Positions 7,047 through 15,510 are shown, counted from the stretch's first letter. The stretch is DNA of 17,970 nucleotides from an uncultured Cellvibrio sp. (GCA_946886255.1 CAMPIG010000043.1:1-17970); one strand, 5' to 3'. Made by a program: numbers and translations. The notes: generated from the letters alone by a model not told the origin.

Positions 7047-8702
7047 ATGATGTGTAATGTCATCACCCGTAGTGGGAGCCTACCAAAACGTTTTATTCGC
7101 GGAATCTGGTTTATGACGTTCTTATGCTTCGGCGTCATGGCACAAGCGCAACAACAGGCGCCGGTGTCCAGTGTTTCATCGTCATCAGCAATTGATTCTC
7201 CCGTTGCTGATCCCGTCATCGACGACCCCGAGCCTAATGCGCTGTTCAACGCGATTGAGGCACGCGCGAAAAGTCTGGCACAAGACGACTTCAAACCGAT
7301 AGAAGCCAATATTCCCGATGAACTGGCCAACATGAATTATGACCAGTATCGATCAATTCATTTTCGTCCGGAAGCGTCTCTCTGGCGCGGTGAGTCCCTG
7401 TTTGAAATCCAATTGTTCCATCCCGGTTTCTTATACCGGGAGCCGGTCGTACTGCATATGGCCAGTAGCGCGGGCGATCCTTCGTTGAAATTCAAGCAGG
7501 ACTTTTTTAACTATGTTGGCCAGGCTGAAGCACTGGCCGGCAAAGCGCCGGAAAATATCGGCTTTGCTGGCTTCCGTGTGCATTACCCGCTCAACACCAA
7601 CGAATATAAAGATGAGTTCCTGGTGTTTCAGGGCGCCTCTTATTTTCGCCTCGTAGGGCCGGGCCAGGTTTACGGCTTGTCAGCTCGCGGGCTGGCGATT
7701 GATACGGCGGAATCCAGTGGTGAGGAGTTTCCGGTGTTTCGCGAGTTCTGGCTGGTAAAGCCCGAGCCGGATCAAACCCGCCTGGTGCTATATGCCTTGC
7801 TCGACAGCCCATCGGTGACCGGTGCCTATCGCTTTGAAATAACACCCGGTGCGCCCACCGAAATGGGGGTGGAGGCGCGTTTGTTTGCACGGCGTGATAT
7901 TAAAAAACTGGGCATAGCGCCGCTCACCAGCATGTTCCATCACGGGGAAAACACCACCCGGTTTGTGGATGACTTCCGCCCGGAAGTTCATGATTCTGAT
8001 GGCTTGCTGGTGGCGGCGGCCAATGGCGAATGGATTTGGCGTCCGCTGAGCAATCATCGTGCGTTGCGCGTGTCTTCACTCGTCGACGAAAATCCGCGCG
8101 GCTTTGGTTTATTGCAGCGTGATCGCGATTTTAACCACTACCTGGATATGGAAGCCGATTACGAACTGCGCCCCAGCCTGTGGGTGATGCCGCAGGGCGA
8201 GTGGGGCAAGGGCCGTGTGGAGCTGGTAGAGATTCCCACCGACAGTGAAGTCAATGACAATATCGTGGCTTATTGGGTACCTGAGCAAGTATTCAAAGCG
8301 GGCGAAACTCGCCGTTTCAGTTATCGCTTGCGCACCTTCGATCAACATTTGGCTGAACAGGGCGGCGCCCGCGTGCTACGTACTCGCATCGGTTGGGGAG
8401 CTGTGCCCGGCCAAAGTAACCCGCCGCCGCACAGCAAGCGGCAGTTTGTGATTGATTTCCGTGGTGGAGAGTTGGAGAACCTGTCGGCCGATGTACCGCT
8501 GGAAGCGGAGCTGCAAAAAAATTCCGGCACGATGACAGACTTGATGGTGACGCGTTTACCTGACCAAAAAACCTGGCGCGTATCCTTCAAGCTGGAACCC
8601 GAAGGTAATAACCTGGTGGATATGCGCATGTTCATCAAACTGCGTGACCAACGCCTGACTGAGGTATGGAGTTATGTCTGGTATCCCGATGCAATTCAAT
8701 AA
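7047..8702 (+). CDS. opgG: Periplasmic glucan biosynthesis protein OpgG (MdoG)
   Basis: A 551-residue periplasmic protein that, with OpgH, is needed to make osmoregulated periplasmic glucans; OpgG is thought to shape or branch the beta-glucan backbone. The N-terminus is a signal peptide: Arg/Lys in the first 18 residues, a hydrophobic core FIRGIWFMTFLCFGV, and a likely cut after MAQA at residue 34. The mature part begins with a Ser/Ala-rich linker and continues as an MdoG domain (NYDQYRSIHFRPEASLWRG near 92-110). It is about 40 residues longer than E. coli OpgG. AGGAGA (7033-7038) is 8 bp before the ATG; a second ATG follows at once at 7050. The end overlaps opgH by 29 bp, so the two are translationally linked. 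A four-codon frame from 7043 overlaps the start and is probably chance. Confidence 0.95.
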   Translation: MMCNVITRSGSLPKRFIRGIWFMTFLCFGVMAQAQQQAPVSSVSSSSAIDSPVADPVIDDPEPNALFNAIEARAKSLAQDDFKPIEANIPDELANMNYDQYRSIHFRPEASLWRGESLFEIQLFHPGFLYREPVVLHMASSAGDPSLKFKQDFFNYVGQAEALAGKAPENIGFAGFRVHYPLNTNEYKDEFLVFQGASYFRLVGPGQVYGLSARGLAIDTAESSGEEFPVFREFWLVKPEPDQTRLVLYALLDSPSVTGAYRFEITPGAPTEMGVEARLFARRDIKKLGIAPLTSMFHHGENTTRFVDDFRPEVHDSDGLLVAAANGEWIWRPLSNHRALRVSSLVDENPRGFGLLQRDRDFNHYLDMEADYELRPSLWVMPQGEWGKGRVELVEIPTDSEVNDNIVAYWVPEQVFKAGETRRFSYRLRTFDQHLAEQGGARVLRTRIGWGAVPGQSNPPPHSKRQFVIDFRGGELENLSADVPLEAELQKNSGTMTDLMVTRLPDQKTWRVSFKLEPEGNNLVDMRMFIKLRDQRLTEVWSYVWYPDAIQ

Positions 8703-10620
8703 GCTGCAGGTGCGCGCGTTACCCGTTGACGCGCGTCTGCAACCGGAAAACAGTATTCGCTTACCGGGAGAATCGATTCGCCGCCCGCTATTTTTTACCC
8801 TGGTTTTAGGCACCACCGTCGCCGGGGTCTCGATCATGTTCAATATCCTTGCCGCCAATAATCTGATGCCGCTGGAAGCTGTGCTGCTGTTTTTATTTTC
8901 GATTACCTTTGGCTGGATCACGATCTCTTTCTGGAGTGGCCTATGCGGGTTTGTGCTGCAGATGATGCAGCGTGATCCGCTGTCGTTAAAAAAAATGGAT
9001 CTCGACCGCTATCGCCGCCAACCGATTACCACTCGCACGGCTGTGGTAATGCCGGTGTACAACGAAGACACGCGGCGCGTCATCGCCGGTTTTGAGGCGA
9101 GTCTGCGGTCGCTTACGGCTACCGGTGAGATGGCCCATTTTGATTTTTATCTCTTGAGCGACACTACCGATCCCGAGGTTGCCCAGGCCGAACTTGATGC
9201 CTGGCAACAGTTGCGTGAGCGGTTGGGCGAATTATCGGCGCAGATTTTTTATCGCCGCCGGGAAAAAAATATTGCGCGCAAAGTCGGTAACCTCGCCGAT
9301 TTTTGTCAACGGTGGGGCAGTAATTACGAACACATGATAGTGCTCGATGCCGACAGCATCATGACCGGTGACTGCCTGTTGCAGATGACGCGCGCGATGC
9401 AAGCTAACCCGCGTGCCGGTTTAATTCAAACAGTGCCGATTCCGGTGAGGCAAACGACTTTTTTTGGACGCTTTGTTCAATTTGCGGCGGTACTTTACAG
9501 CCCCATGCTGGCAACAGGTTTAGCGTTCTGGCAAACCAACGCTGCAAACTATTGGGGGCACAACGCGATCATCCGGGTGCGCCCATTTATCGATTATTGC
9601 GGTCTGCCCAGCTTACCCGGCAAAGCCCCCTTCGGTGGCGACATTTTAAGCCATGATTTTGTGGAGGCGGCGATGCTACGTCGTGCCGGCTGGGATGTCT
9701 TTTTACTGGCGGATCTGGAGGGCAGTTACGAAGAAGTGCCCTGTAATATTATCGACTATGCCAAGCGGGATCGTCGCTGGGTGCAAGGTAATATCCAGCA
9801 TCTCGGCTTGCTCGATATTGCCGGTCTGCATCCCGTCAGTCGTTTGCATTTTTTATTGGGTGCAGTCGCTTATATTTCATCATTGATCTGGCTCGCCATG
9901 CTCGCGCTGAGTACTGCCGACGCCGTTATCCGCGCGATCAACAGCAATGTATATTTCACGGAAGCCTATCAATTATTTCCCAACTGGCCGATTGCGAAGA
10001 CCGGCTTGATCGTTGCGCTAATCAGCTTGACCCTCACGTTATTACTCATGCCTAAAATCATGGGCATTGTGGTGGCTATTGCACATCGCAATCGCGCTTT
10101 TGGTGGCACTTGGGCCATTATCAAAGGCGCTTTTATCGAAACCCTATTTGCTATCCTGATTGCGCCGATCATGATGGCGTTTCATGCATACTTTGTTGTT
10201 TCAGTGATATTGGGTTTTAAGGTGAACTGGGATGCGCAGGAGCGGGAAGGCCGGCTGTTGCCATGGGGTGAAGCGATTGCGCGCACCTCGCGCACCACTC
10301 TGGTGGCCATAGCCTGGGGTGTTGTGACTTTTATCTACGCGCCGATTTTTTTCTGGTGGTTGATGCCGATCCTGACCGGGCTGGTGCTGTCGGCACCTAT
10401 CGTCCGCTATTCAAGCAGTTTGTATCTGGGGGAATTGATGCGGCGCAAGCGTATCTTTTTATGCCCGAGTGAAACTGAGGACGACCCCGTATTAAGGGAT
10501 ATGCAACATTTACTGATTCAGAAAATTTCACCGCTGCCCTCACCGGCCACGGCACCGGCTTTACCGCCAGATAAGTGGACCGAAATGCGCGAGCAAAATC
10601 TCGCACAAATGCCGTTTTAA
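8674..10620 (+). CDS. opgH: Glucan glucosyltransferase OpgH (MdoH), short form
   Basis: An inner-membrane family 2 glycosyltransferase that polymerises glucose from UDP-glucose into periplasmic glucan backbone. Two membrane helices (about 39-60 and 68-97) precede the cytoplasmic catalytic domain, which shows VVMPVYNED (124-132), LSDT (161-164), DADS (225-228), the acceptor region SHDFVEAA (326-333) and the RRW block RDRRWVQGN (365-373). Several more helices follow. At 648 residues it is about 200 shorter than E. coli OpgH (847); most of the missing length lies N-terminal, the part which in E. coli binds FtsZ. The start at 8674 has GAGG 9 bp upstream; an ATG at 8689 is also possible. It overlaps opgG by 29 bp. 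No terminator was seen after it. Confidence 0.95.
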   Translation: MSGIPMQFNKLQVRALPVDARLQPENSIRLPGESIRRPLFFTLVLGTTVAGVSIMFNILAANNLMPLEAVLLFLFSITFGWITISFWSGLCGFVLQMMQRDPLSLKKMDLDRYRRQPITTRTAVVMPVYNEDTRRVIAGFEASLRSLTATGEMAHFDFYLLSDTTDPEVAQAELDAWQQLRERLGELSAQIFYRRREKNIARKVGNLADFCQRWGSNYEHMIVLDADSIMTGDCLLQMTRAMQANPRAGLIQTVPIPVRQTTFFGRFVQFAAVLYSPMLATGLAFWQTNAANYWGHNAIIRVRPFIDYCGLPSLPGKAPFGGDILSHDFVEAAMLRRAGWDVFLLADLEGSYEEVPCNIIDYAKRDRRWVQGNIQHLGLLDIAGLHPVSRLHFLLGAVAYISSLIWLAMLALSTADAVIRAINSNVYFTEAYQLFPNWPIAKTGLIVALISLTLTLLLMPKIMGIVVAIAHRNRAFGGTWAIIKGAFIETLFAILIAPIMMAFHAYFVVSVILGFKVNWDAQEREGRLLPWGEAIARTSRTTLVAIAWGVVTFIYAPIFFWWLMPILTGLVLSAPIVRYSSSLYLGELMRRKRIFLCPSETEDDPVLRDMQHLLIQKISPLPSPATAPALPPDKWTEMREQNLAQMPF

Positions 10621-10694
10621 CCCAGGTGATATTGTTGAAGGCTCGTTGCGTGATAACAGCAAGGATTTTTTCAGTAATATTTTCTTGGCCAGCC

Positions 10695-12578
10695 TTAACT
10701 GGCCGCCTCAATCTCCTCGCTGACTAACAGCCAATTTTCTTCGCATTCCATTAACTGCGGTTGCAGCTTGGTTTGCTCTGCCAATAATGTTTGCAAATGT
10801 GCTTTGTTGACGTCTTCATAGATACTGACATCACTGAGTTGCGCTTCGATCTCGCCGAGCCTGCGTTGCAATTTTTCCATCTGGCTTTCGAGGCTTTTTA
10901 ATTTATTGGTCAGTGGCTTGAGTTGTTGCCGTTGCGCCGCCGATTGCTGGCGAAGATTTTTTTTGTCTACCTTGGGCGAGTTGTCAGTGGACTTCTCCTC
11001 GCTGGGTGCGGATTGTTTTTGTTGGGCAAGCCAGCGGTAATAATCTTCCAGGTCACCATCAAATTCGCTCACGCGACCGTCTGCTACCAATAAAAATTGG
11101 TCCACGGTATTGCGCAACAAGTGACGATCGTGTGACACAACGATGACGGCACCTTCAAATTCCTGCAAGGCCATGGTCAATGCCTGACGCATCTCCAGGT
11201 CGAGATGGTTGGTAGGTTCATCAAGCAGTAGTACATTAGGCTTTTGCCAGGCGATGATCGCCAGTGCCAGGCGCGCTTTTTCGCCGCCGGAAAAATGGGT
11301 AATGGGCTCAAAAGCACGCTCACCGTGAAAATCAAAACTACCGAGAAAATCGCGTACTTCCTGTTCACGTGCCTGAGGTGACAGCCGCTGGATATGCAGC
11401 GCCGCAGAAGCCTTTATATCCAATGCTTCCAATTGATGTTGGGCAAAATAACCCAGCTTGAAATGTTCGCCATTGGTTCGTTCTCCGGCCAGCAGCGGCA
11501 GACTGCCGGCCAGGGTTTTAATCAAACTGGATTTTCCTGCACCGTTAGGGCCCAGCAAACCGATGCGGGTTTCCGGCACAATACTCAGTTCAATTTTTTG
11601 CAGGATAGTTTTGTCGCCATAACCAATTTCACCGCGCGCAATGTGTACCAGCGGCGTGGACATCTTATCGGCGCAGGTAAATTCAAAATTAAATGGAGAG
11701 TCGATGTGCGCCGGGGCAATTTTCTCCATACGTTCGAGTTCTTTGATCCGGCTTTGGGCCTGGCGTGCCTTGGAAGCCTTGGCGCGGAAGCGGCGAATAA
11801 AATCTTCAATGTGCGCAATGCGTTCCTGCTGTTTCTCGAAACTCACTTGCTGTTGCGCCAGCTTTTCAGCGCGTTGCCGTTCAAAGGCGGAATAGTTACC
11901 GGCATAGTTATCGAGTTTGTTCCGCTCGATGCACACGGTGCGATCAATAATATTGTCGAGAAAATCCCGGTCGTGGGAGATGATAATCAGCGTACCGGAG
12001 TAACGCTGTAACCATTGCTCCAACCACAGCGTCGCATCCAGATCCAGGTGGTTGGTGGGCTCGTCGAGCAACAGCAGATCGGAAGGGCACATCAATGCCT
12101 GGGCAAGATTGAGACGGATGCGCCAGCCACCGGAGAAATCGCTTACCGGGCGAATGTCATCACCCGGCGCGAAGCCCAGGCCACTCAATAATTGTTGCGC
12201 GCGTGCTGGCGCTGAGTACGCAAAAATCTGCTCCATCTCGCCATATAGATGCGCGAGCCGGTCGCCATCCTGCCCGGCAGCGGCAATCTCCCGTTCGAGG
12301 CGGCGCAACTCGGTGTCACCATCAAGCACATAGTCCAGTGCTGACCGTTGGGTATGCCCCACCTCTTGGGCCATATGCGCGATGCGCCATTGGCGGGGTA
12401 CCTCGCAGCTGCCGGTGTCACTGGCAATCTTACCCAGCAACATCTGGAAGAGCGTAGATTTACCGCTGCCATTGGCACCGATCAGACCGATCTTTTGGCC
12501 CGGAAAAATGGTGAGGTCGGCGGATTCCAGTAAAAATTTACTGCCGCGCTGTAAGGCGATGTTTTGTAATTGAATCAT
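10695..12578 (-). CDS. yheS: ABC-F family ATPase, YheS type
   Basis: A 627-residue soluble protein with two ABC ATPase domains and no membrane part. ABC-F proteins bind near the ribosome's E site and ease stalled translation rather than transport anything. The first domain has GANGSGKST, signature SGGWR and LLLLDEPTNHLD; the second has GPNGAGKSS, SGGEKAR and LLLDEPTNHLD. Between them is a charged interdomain linker (about 230-300), and a C-terminal charged, probably coiled-coil extension starts near 525, as in YheS. The start MIQLQNIAL at 12578 fits the family. A further in-frame ATG at 12587 overlaps a -10-like box, so it is less likely. There is no clear ribosome site. It diverges from the TIGR02444 gene. 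Confidence 0.93.
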   Translation of the reverse strand: MIQLQNIALQRGSKFLLESADLTIFPGQKIGLIGANGSGKSTLFQMLLGKIASDTGSCEVPRQWRIAHMAQEVGHTQRSALDYVLDGDTELRRLEREIAAAGQDGDRLAHLYGEMEQIFAYSAPARAQQLLSGLGFAPGDDIRPVSDFSGGWRIRLNLAQALMCPSDLLLLDEPTNHLDLDATLWLEQWLQRYSGTLIIISHDRDFLDNIIDRTVCIERNKLDNYAGNYSAFERQRAEKLAQQQVSFEKQQERIAHIEDFIRRFRAKASKARQAQSRIKELERMEKIAPAHIDSPFNFEFTCADKMSTPLVHIARGEIGYGDKTILQKIELSIVPETRIGLLGPNGAGKSSLIKTLAGSLPLLAGERTNGEHFKLGYFAQHQLEALDIKASAALHIQRLSPQAREQEVRDFLGSFDFHGERAFEPITHFSGGEKARLALAIIAWQKPNVLLLDEPTNHLDLEMRQALTMALQEFEGAVIVVSHDRHLLRNTVDQFLLVADGRVSEFDGDLEDYYRWLAQQKQSAPSEEKSTDNSPKVDKKNLRQQSAAQRQQLKPLTNKLKSLESQMEKLQRRLGEIEAQLSDVSIYEDVNKAHLQTLLAEQTKLQPQLMECEENWLLVSEEIEAAS

Positions 12579-12585
12579 GGCGCGC

Positions 12586-12594
12586 ATTCTAGCA
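12586..12594 (-). promoter_or_regulatory. yheS: Candidate extended -10 promoter of the ABC-F gene
   Basis: On the minus strand, TGC then TAGAAT form an extended -10 box with no good -35. Only seven bases lie between the box and the ATG at 12578, so transcription from it would start at or next to the start codon and give a leaderless message. This agrees with the absence of a ribosome site. Confidence 0.4.
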
Positions 12595-12618
12595 GACTGC
12601 TTCGCAGCCGATGTGTAT

Positions 12619-12648
12619 CGGACAATGAAAATTAGGACAATTTATTGT
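12619..12648 (+). promoter_or_regulatory. Candidate promoter of the TIGR02444 gene
   Basis: CGGACA (12619-12624) and TATTGT (12643-12648), 18 bp apart, each match 4 of 6 consensus bases. The -10 lies within a short palindrome ACAATTTATTGT. Transcription would start just before the GGAG ribosome site at 12656-12659. Weak, by eye. Confidence 0.28.
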
Positions 12649-12667
12649 GTAACCCGGAGCAATCGAT

Positions 12668-13159
12668 ATGACGCCGCCAACGCCATCTTTATGGGATTTT
12701 TCCCTCGCGCTTTATAGCGCGCCAGATGTAGAAAGCATTTGCTTGCGGTTGCAGGATGACTTTCAGGTCAACGTCAATATCCTGCTGTGGTGTTGCTGGC
12801 TGGAAGTGCACGGCATTCGCCTGACCGCGATGCGCCTGGAGCAGGCTTGCCAACGTATCGATTCATGGGATCAAACTGTTGTCGCGCCTTTGCGGCATCT
12901 GCGACGAGATATAAAACAGCGTTACCTTGCGAATGACCCGCAGATTGAAGCCTGTCGTCAGACGATCAAGACAGCGGAACTGGCGGCGGAAAAAGTGGAA
13001 CTGGATTGGCTGGAAGCGCTGGCAAACGATTGGCTTGCTGACGTAATGCCATTATTACGTGGAGAAAATTTAGCGAGCTATCTGAACACGCTTCGTGTGC
13101 CAGGAAATGTGATCGACGACGTATCTACCCATTTGGTAACAAGAAAGCACTGCAAATAA
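12668..13159 (+). CDS. TIGR02444 (DUF2390) family protein of unknown function
   Basis: A 163-residue, mostly helical soluble protein with no signal peptide. The N-terminus (LWDFSLALYSAPDVESICLRLQDDFQ, split here as LWDFSLALYS then VESICLRLQD) and the following NVNILLWCCWLE are typical of this small gammaproteobacterial family, whose role is unknown. Middle and C-terminal parts are charged helices without recognised catalytic residues. GGAG lies 8 bp before the ATG. The gene diverges from the ABC-F gene with only about 90 bp between starts, an arrangement also found in Pseudomonas, and converges on algP, whose terminator begins right after its stop codon. I assign family by pattern and context; function is not inferred. 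Confidence 0.82.
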   Translation: MTPPTPSLWDFSLALYSAPDVESICLRLQDDFQVNVNILLWCCWLEVHGIRLTAMRLEQACQRIDSWDQTVVAPLRHLRRDIKQRYLANDPQIEACRQTIKTAELAAEKVELDWLEALANDWLADVMPLLRGENLASYLNTLRVPGNVIDDVSTHLVTRKHCK

Positions 13160-13160
13160 A

Positions 13161-13182
13161 AACGGACGCCGGAGCGTCCGTT
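13161..13182 (-). terminator. Intrinsic terminator of algP
   Basis: A 9-bp perfect stem (AACGGACGC / GCGTCCGTT) with loop CGGA sits 8 bp past the algP stop. Read on the minus strand it runs into TTTTTATTT, a proper U-tract. The plus strand lacks one on its far side, so it mainly serves algP and only perhaps the converging TIGR02444 gene. Confidence 0.8.
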
Positions 13183-13189
13183 GCTTCAG

Positions 13190-14107
13190 TTAAAACTTAT
13201 CGTCGTTTCCGAACAGGCTGCCGGTTGCAGGAGAGGGTGATGTCGGTGCATCCGGTACTTGTGTAGCTTTCGGGAGTGGGTTATCGCGCGGTTCAATCAT
13301 GCCGATGGTGGTATGGCTGGGAATCGGCTTTTCATGGGTGTCGGTCACAACAGTATTCACAGCCGCCGGTTCTGCCGCTTTGGGTGCAGGTGCTGCGGGG
13401 TTTTTCTCAGCTTTTGGCTCCGCTTTTTTTGCGGGTTTTGCCGCTGCTTTCTTTTCAGTGGGTTTCTTTTGTTCTGCTACGGGCTTCTTGTTGGCTGGTT
13501 GGGTGGCCGCTTTGGTTTCACCAGCTGGTTTTTCGGTGGTTGCCGGTTCCGCTTTTTTAACGGCCGGTTTTGCGGCGGCTTTCTTTGCGGGTTTTGTCTT
13601 TGGCTTAGCTTTGGCTTTGGCCGGGGCGGCTGCCGCTGATGGGTTGCTTACCGCAGCTGGCGATTCAGTTTTTTGAGTGGATGCCTTTTTGGCGGCTTTA
13701 GCAGGTTTCGGCGCGCTGGTCTTTGTTGTTTTCTTTGCGGTTTTGGCCGGCTTGGCTTTGCTCGGCTTGGTGGCTTTGACAACGGCTTTGCTCATCTCAG
13801 CTGCATTTTTTTTCTCTGCGCGCAGTGCTGTGACAACCTCATGGGCAGCAACCAATGTTTTGTTTTGTTCTGCTGCATCAATTTTCAGTTTTTGCAGACG
13901 GGCTTTGGCCGCTGCGGTCGTTGCCGCTTTGCCGCGCAGGTCGGCCAGCTTTTTGGCTGATGCTGCTGCGGATTTTTGTGCGGCAGCAAGTGCTTTTTCT
14001 GCTGCGTTGAGTTTTTGTGCCCGCGCCTTTTCGAGCTCGGCACTTACTTTGGCAATCTGCTTTTCAATGTCAGCGATCGAGACTGAGGTTGTCTTTTTGG
14101 CGGCCAT
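13190..14107 (-). CDS. algP: AlgP-like histone H1-like protein
   Basis: A 305-residue strongly basic protein. Residues 1 to about 105 are an Ala/Lys/Glu-rich helical, probably coiled-coil part. Residues about 110-245 are low-complexity and made of Lys, Pro and Ala (KPAK, KKAAAKPA-like units), like the tail of histone H1. The end is acidic-neutral with GSLFGNDDKF. This is the layout of Pseudomonas AlgP (AlgR3), a DNA-binding protein linked to control of alginate genes. Position next to the FKBP, algQ and dsbB genes supports the name. The start ATG has AGGA 7 bp upstream. A role in alginate here is not shown; general nucleoid binding is the safer reading. The repeated tail makes long, meaningless open frames on the other strand. 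Confidence 0.85.
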   Translation of the reverse strand: MAAKKTTSVSIADIEKQIAKVSAELEKARAQKLNAAEKALAAAQKSAAASAKKLADLRGKAATTAAAKARLQKLKIDAAEQNKTLVAAHEVVTALRAEKKNAAEMSKAVVKATKPSKAKPAKTAKKTTKTSAPKPAKAAKKASTQKTESPAAVSNPSAAAAPAKAKAKPKTKPAKKAAAKPAVKKAEPATTEKPAGETKAATQPANKKPVAEQKKPTEKKAAAKPAKKAEPKAEKNPAAPAPKAAEPAAVNTVVTDTHEKPIPSHTTIGMIEPRDNPLPKATQVPDAPTSPSPATGSLFGNDDKF

Positions 14108-14697
14108 GACGGTGTCCTATCGGTTTAGTGGTGGTAACAGTGAATGATGCAATCGCGTGTATAAATCCAAACGCAAGCTTATGACGAATATACGGCTGAA
14201 ACGGCAACTATCTTTTACATCAAGATGAGCTTCTGAACCGGCCTCATTGTAATCGTGGTTTTTAAAAAAGTGTATGTCTGCTAACGAACAAAAATGCTGA
14301 TTTTTTGTACGTATGCTCAGTGTCGAGTCGTATGGCGGCTCCTTCCAGGGAAAATAAAAGCAAATCCAAATATGAATCTCTGCTAAAGGTCGATTTATCG
14401 ACGATTCGAACCAAGCGCAAAAATAATAGTCAGAGGGAGCGCCGGTTCACGTTAAGGCAAGCATAGGGACCAGCAACTTGCCCGCCGATTGCATCGCAGA
14501 TTCCGCACAAAACCCGCAGAATTCAGCAAAAAAACCGCAAAAAAGGCTCACAACGTCTCCCAGTTGGTATACCATTGGCGGCTTCTCTGGCCCCTGAAGT
14601 AGTGGATTTGCCGGGTTGGATTTAATCGGTCGACCGGCCCTTATGTCCTGGCTGGATAGATTAGGAAGCAAATACATCAATAAAATTAAGGTGTCAT
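14108..14697. other. Gene-free interval between algP and the FKBP gene
   Basis: A 590-bp divergent stretch with no supported gene. Next to algP is a possible minus-strand promoter. Farther on are an AT-rich inverted repeat (14288-14308, arms ACAAAAA/TTTTTGT), a 14-bp palindrome GTCGATTTATCGAC (14389-14402), a cluster of A-runs alternating with CCGC at about 14507-14551, and the palindrome TTGGTATACCA-like sequence near 14564-14574. A 77-codon minus frame (14447-14680) has no recognisable family or ribosome site. The length would allow a small RNA, but I saw no promoter-plus-terminator pair. Confidence 0.5.
14158..14187 (-). promoter_or_regulatory. algP: Candidate algP promoter
   Basis: On the minus strand, TCGTCA (14187-14182) and TATACA (14163-14158) are separated by 18 bp, each matching 4 of 6 consensus bases. 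They lie about 50 bp upstream of the algP start codon. Weak, by eye. Confidence 0.3.
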
Positions 14698-15423
14698 ATG
14701 ATTAACAAAAAACTACTTGTGGGCTTGGTGTCTTCTGTTGTTCTGGTGGTGGGTTGCGAGAAACAGGCTGAGGAACCCAAAGCTGTTGAGTTGACCACGC
14801 TTGAGCAGAAGGTGAACTACACCATCGCCCGCAATCTGGCAAATAACTTCAAGCAAAATGGTCTGGTAGTTGATCCGGACAGTTTCATGTTAGCGCTTAA
14901 CGATGTGCGTGACGGTGTTGATTCCCGTCTGACCGAAGAAGAGATGCAGACTGTCATGCAGACCTTCCAGGAACAAGCCATGGCCAAGCGTGAAGAAGAG
15001 CAGAAAAAAATCGCCGATGAGAATGCTGAGAAAGGCAAGGCATTCCTTGAGGAAAACAAGGCTAAAGAAGGTGTGACTACCACTGAAAGCGGTTTGCAAT
15101 ATCGCGTGATCACCGAAGGTTCTGGCGTTAAACCAAAAGCAACTGATACTGTGACTGTGCACTACAGTGGCAAATTGTTGGATGGTACTGAATTTGACAG
15201 TTCCTATTCACGCAACGAGCCAGCGACTTTTGACCTGAACAGTGTGATTCCTGGTTGGACTGAAGGTTTGCAGTTGATGCCACAAGGTTCCAAGTGGGAA
15301 TTGGTTATCCCGTCTGACCTGGCATACGGCCCCGGCGCCAACGGCCCGATTCCGCCAAACTCTGTGCTGGTGTTTGAAGTGGAGTTGCTGGAAGTGAAAG
15401 CGGCTGAGGCTGAGAAAAAATAG
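14698..15423 (+). CDS. FKBP-type peptidyl-prolyl cis-trans isomerase lipoprotein
   Basis: A 241-residue envelope folding enzyme that speeds rotation of bonds before proline. The N-terminus is a lipoprotein signal ending in VVGC (Cys20); Glu, not Asp, follows the Cys, which favours the outer membrane. A helical FKBP_N dimerisation region (about 30-125, with long Glu/Lys helices) is followed by the FKBP_C catalytic domain (about 132-234): VTVHYSGKLLDGTEFDSS, VIPGWTEGLQLM, PSDLAYG and VLVFEVELLEV. This is the Mip/FkpA arrangement, and the pocket residues Tyr, Asp, Phe, Val-Ile and Trp are present. AAGG lies 6 bp before the ATG. Frequent GGT, GAA, AAA and CTG codons suggest strong expression. Pseudomonas has a similar gene between algP and algQ. 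Confidence 0.94.
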   Translation: MINKKLLVGLVSSVVLVVGCEKQAEEPKAVELTTLEQKVNYTIARNLANNFKQNGLVVDPDSFMLALNDVRDGVDSRLTEEEMQTVMQTFQEQAMAKREEEQKKIADENAEKGKAFLEENKAKEGVTTTESGLQYRVITEGSGVKPKATDTVTVHYSGKLLDGTEFDSSYSRNEPATFDLNSVIPGWTEGLQLMPQGSKWELVIPSDLAYGPGANGPIPPNSVLVFEVELLEVKAAEAEKK

Positions 15424-15433
15424 ATACTTTGCC

Positions 15434-15477
15434 CACCCATAAAAAAACCCGCTGAAGAGCGGGTTTTTTTATGGGTG
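15434..15477. terminator. Strong bidirectional terminator between FKBP gene and algQ
   Basis: A perfect 20-bp stem (15434-15453 with 15458-15477) closes on a GAAG loop. Its CCCGCT/AGCGGG head is flanked by seven A and seven T, so a U-tract follows the GC head in both directions. It sits between the two converging genes, 11 bp after the FKBP stop codon. Confidence 0.92.
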
Positions 15478-15510
15478 TCGATTCTATCGATCTACTTATT
15501 GCCGGGACGG

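Noticed and set aside
7043..7057. Four-codon leader frame overlapping the opgG start
   Set aside because: ATG GAT GAT GTG TAA arises from tandem ATG-like triplets; spacing to the AGGAGA site favours the opgG ATG at 7047.
8342..8921. Minus-strand frames across the opgG-opgH junction
   Set aside because: They lie antisense to well-supported opgG and opgH coding sequence and show no family features.
10687..10704. Palindrome GGCCAG-CCTTAA-CTGGCC at the ABC-F stop codon as a terminator
   Set aside because: The stem is only 6 bp and no T-run follows on either strand.
13299..14147. Long plus-strand open frames opposite algP
   Set aside because: They are Gly/Ala/Phe-rich mirror images of the Lys/Ala/Pro codons of algP, with no ribosome sites or family resemblance.
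14447..14680. 77-codon minus frame in the algP-FKBP gap
   Set aside because: No ribosome site or familiar sequence; its Phe/Cys-rich stretch comes from the A-run patch on the other strand.
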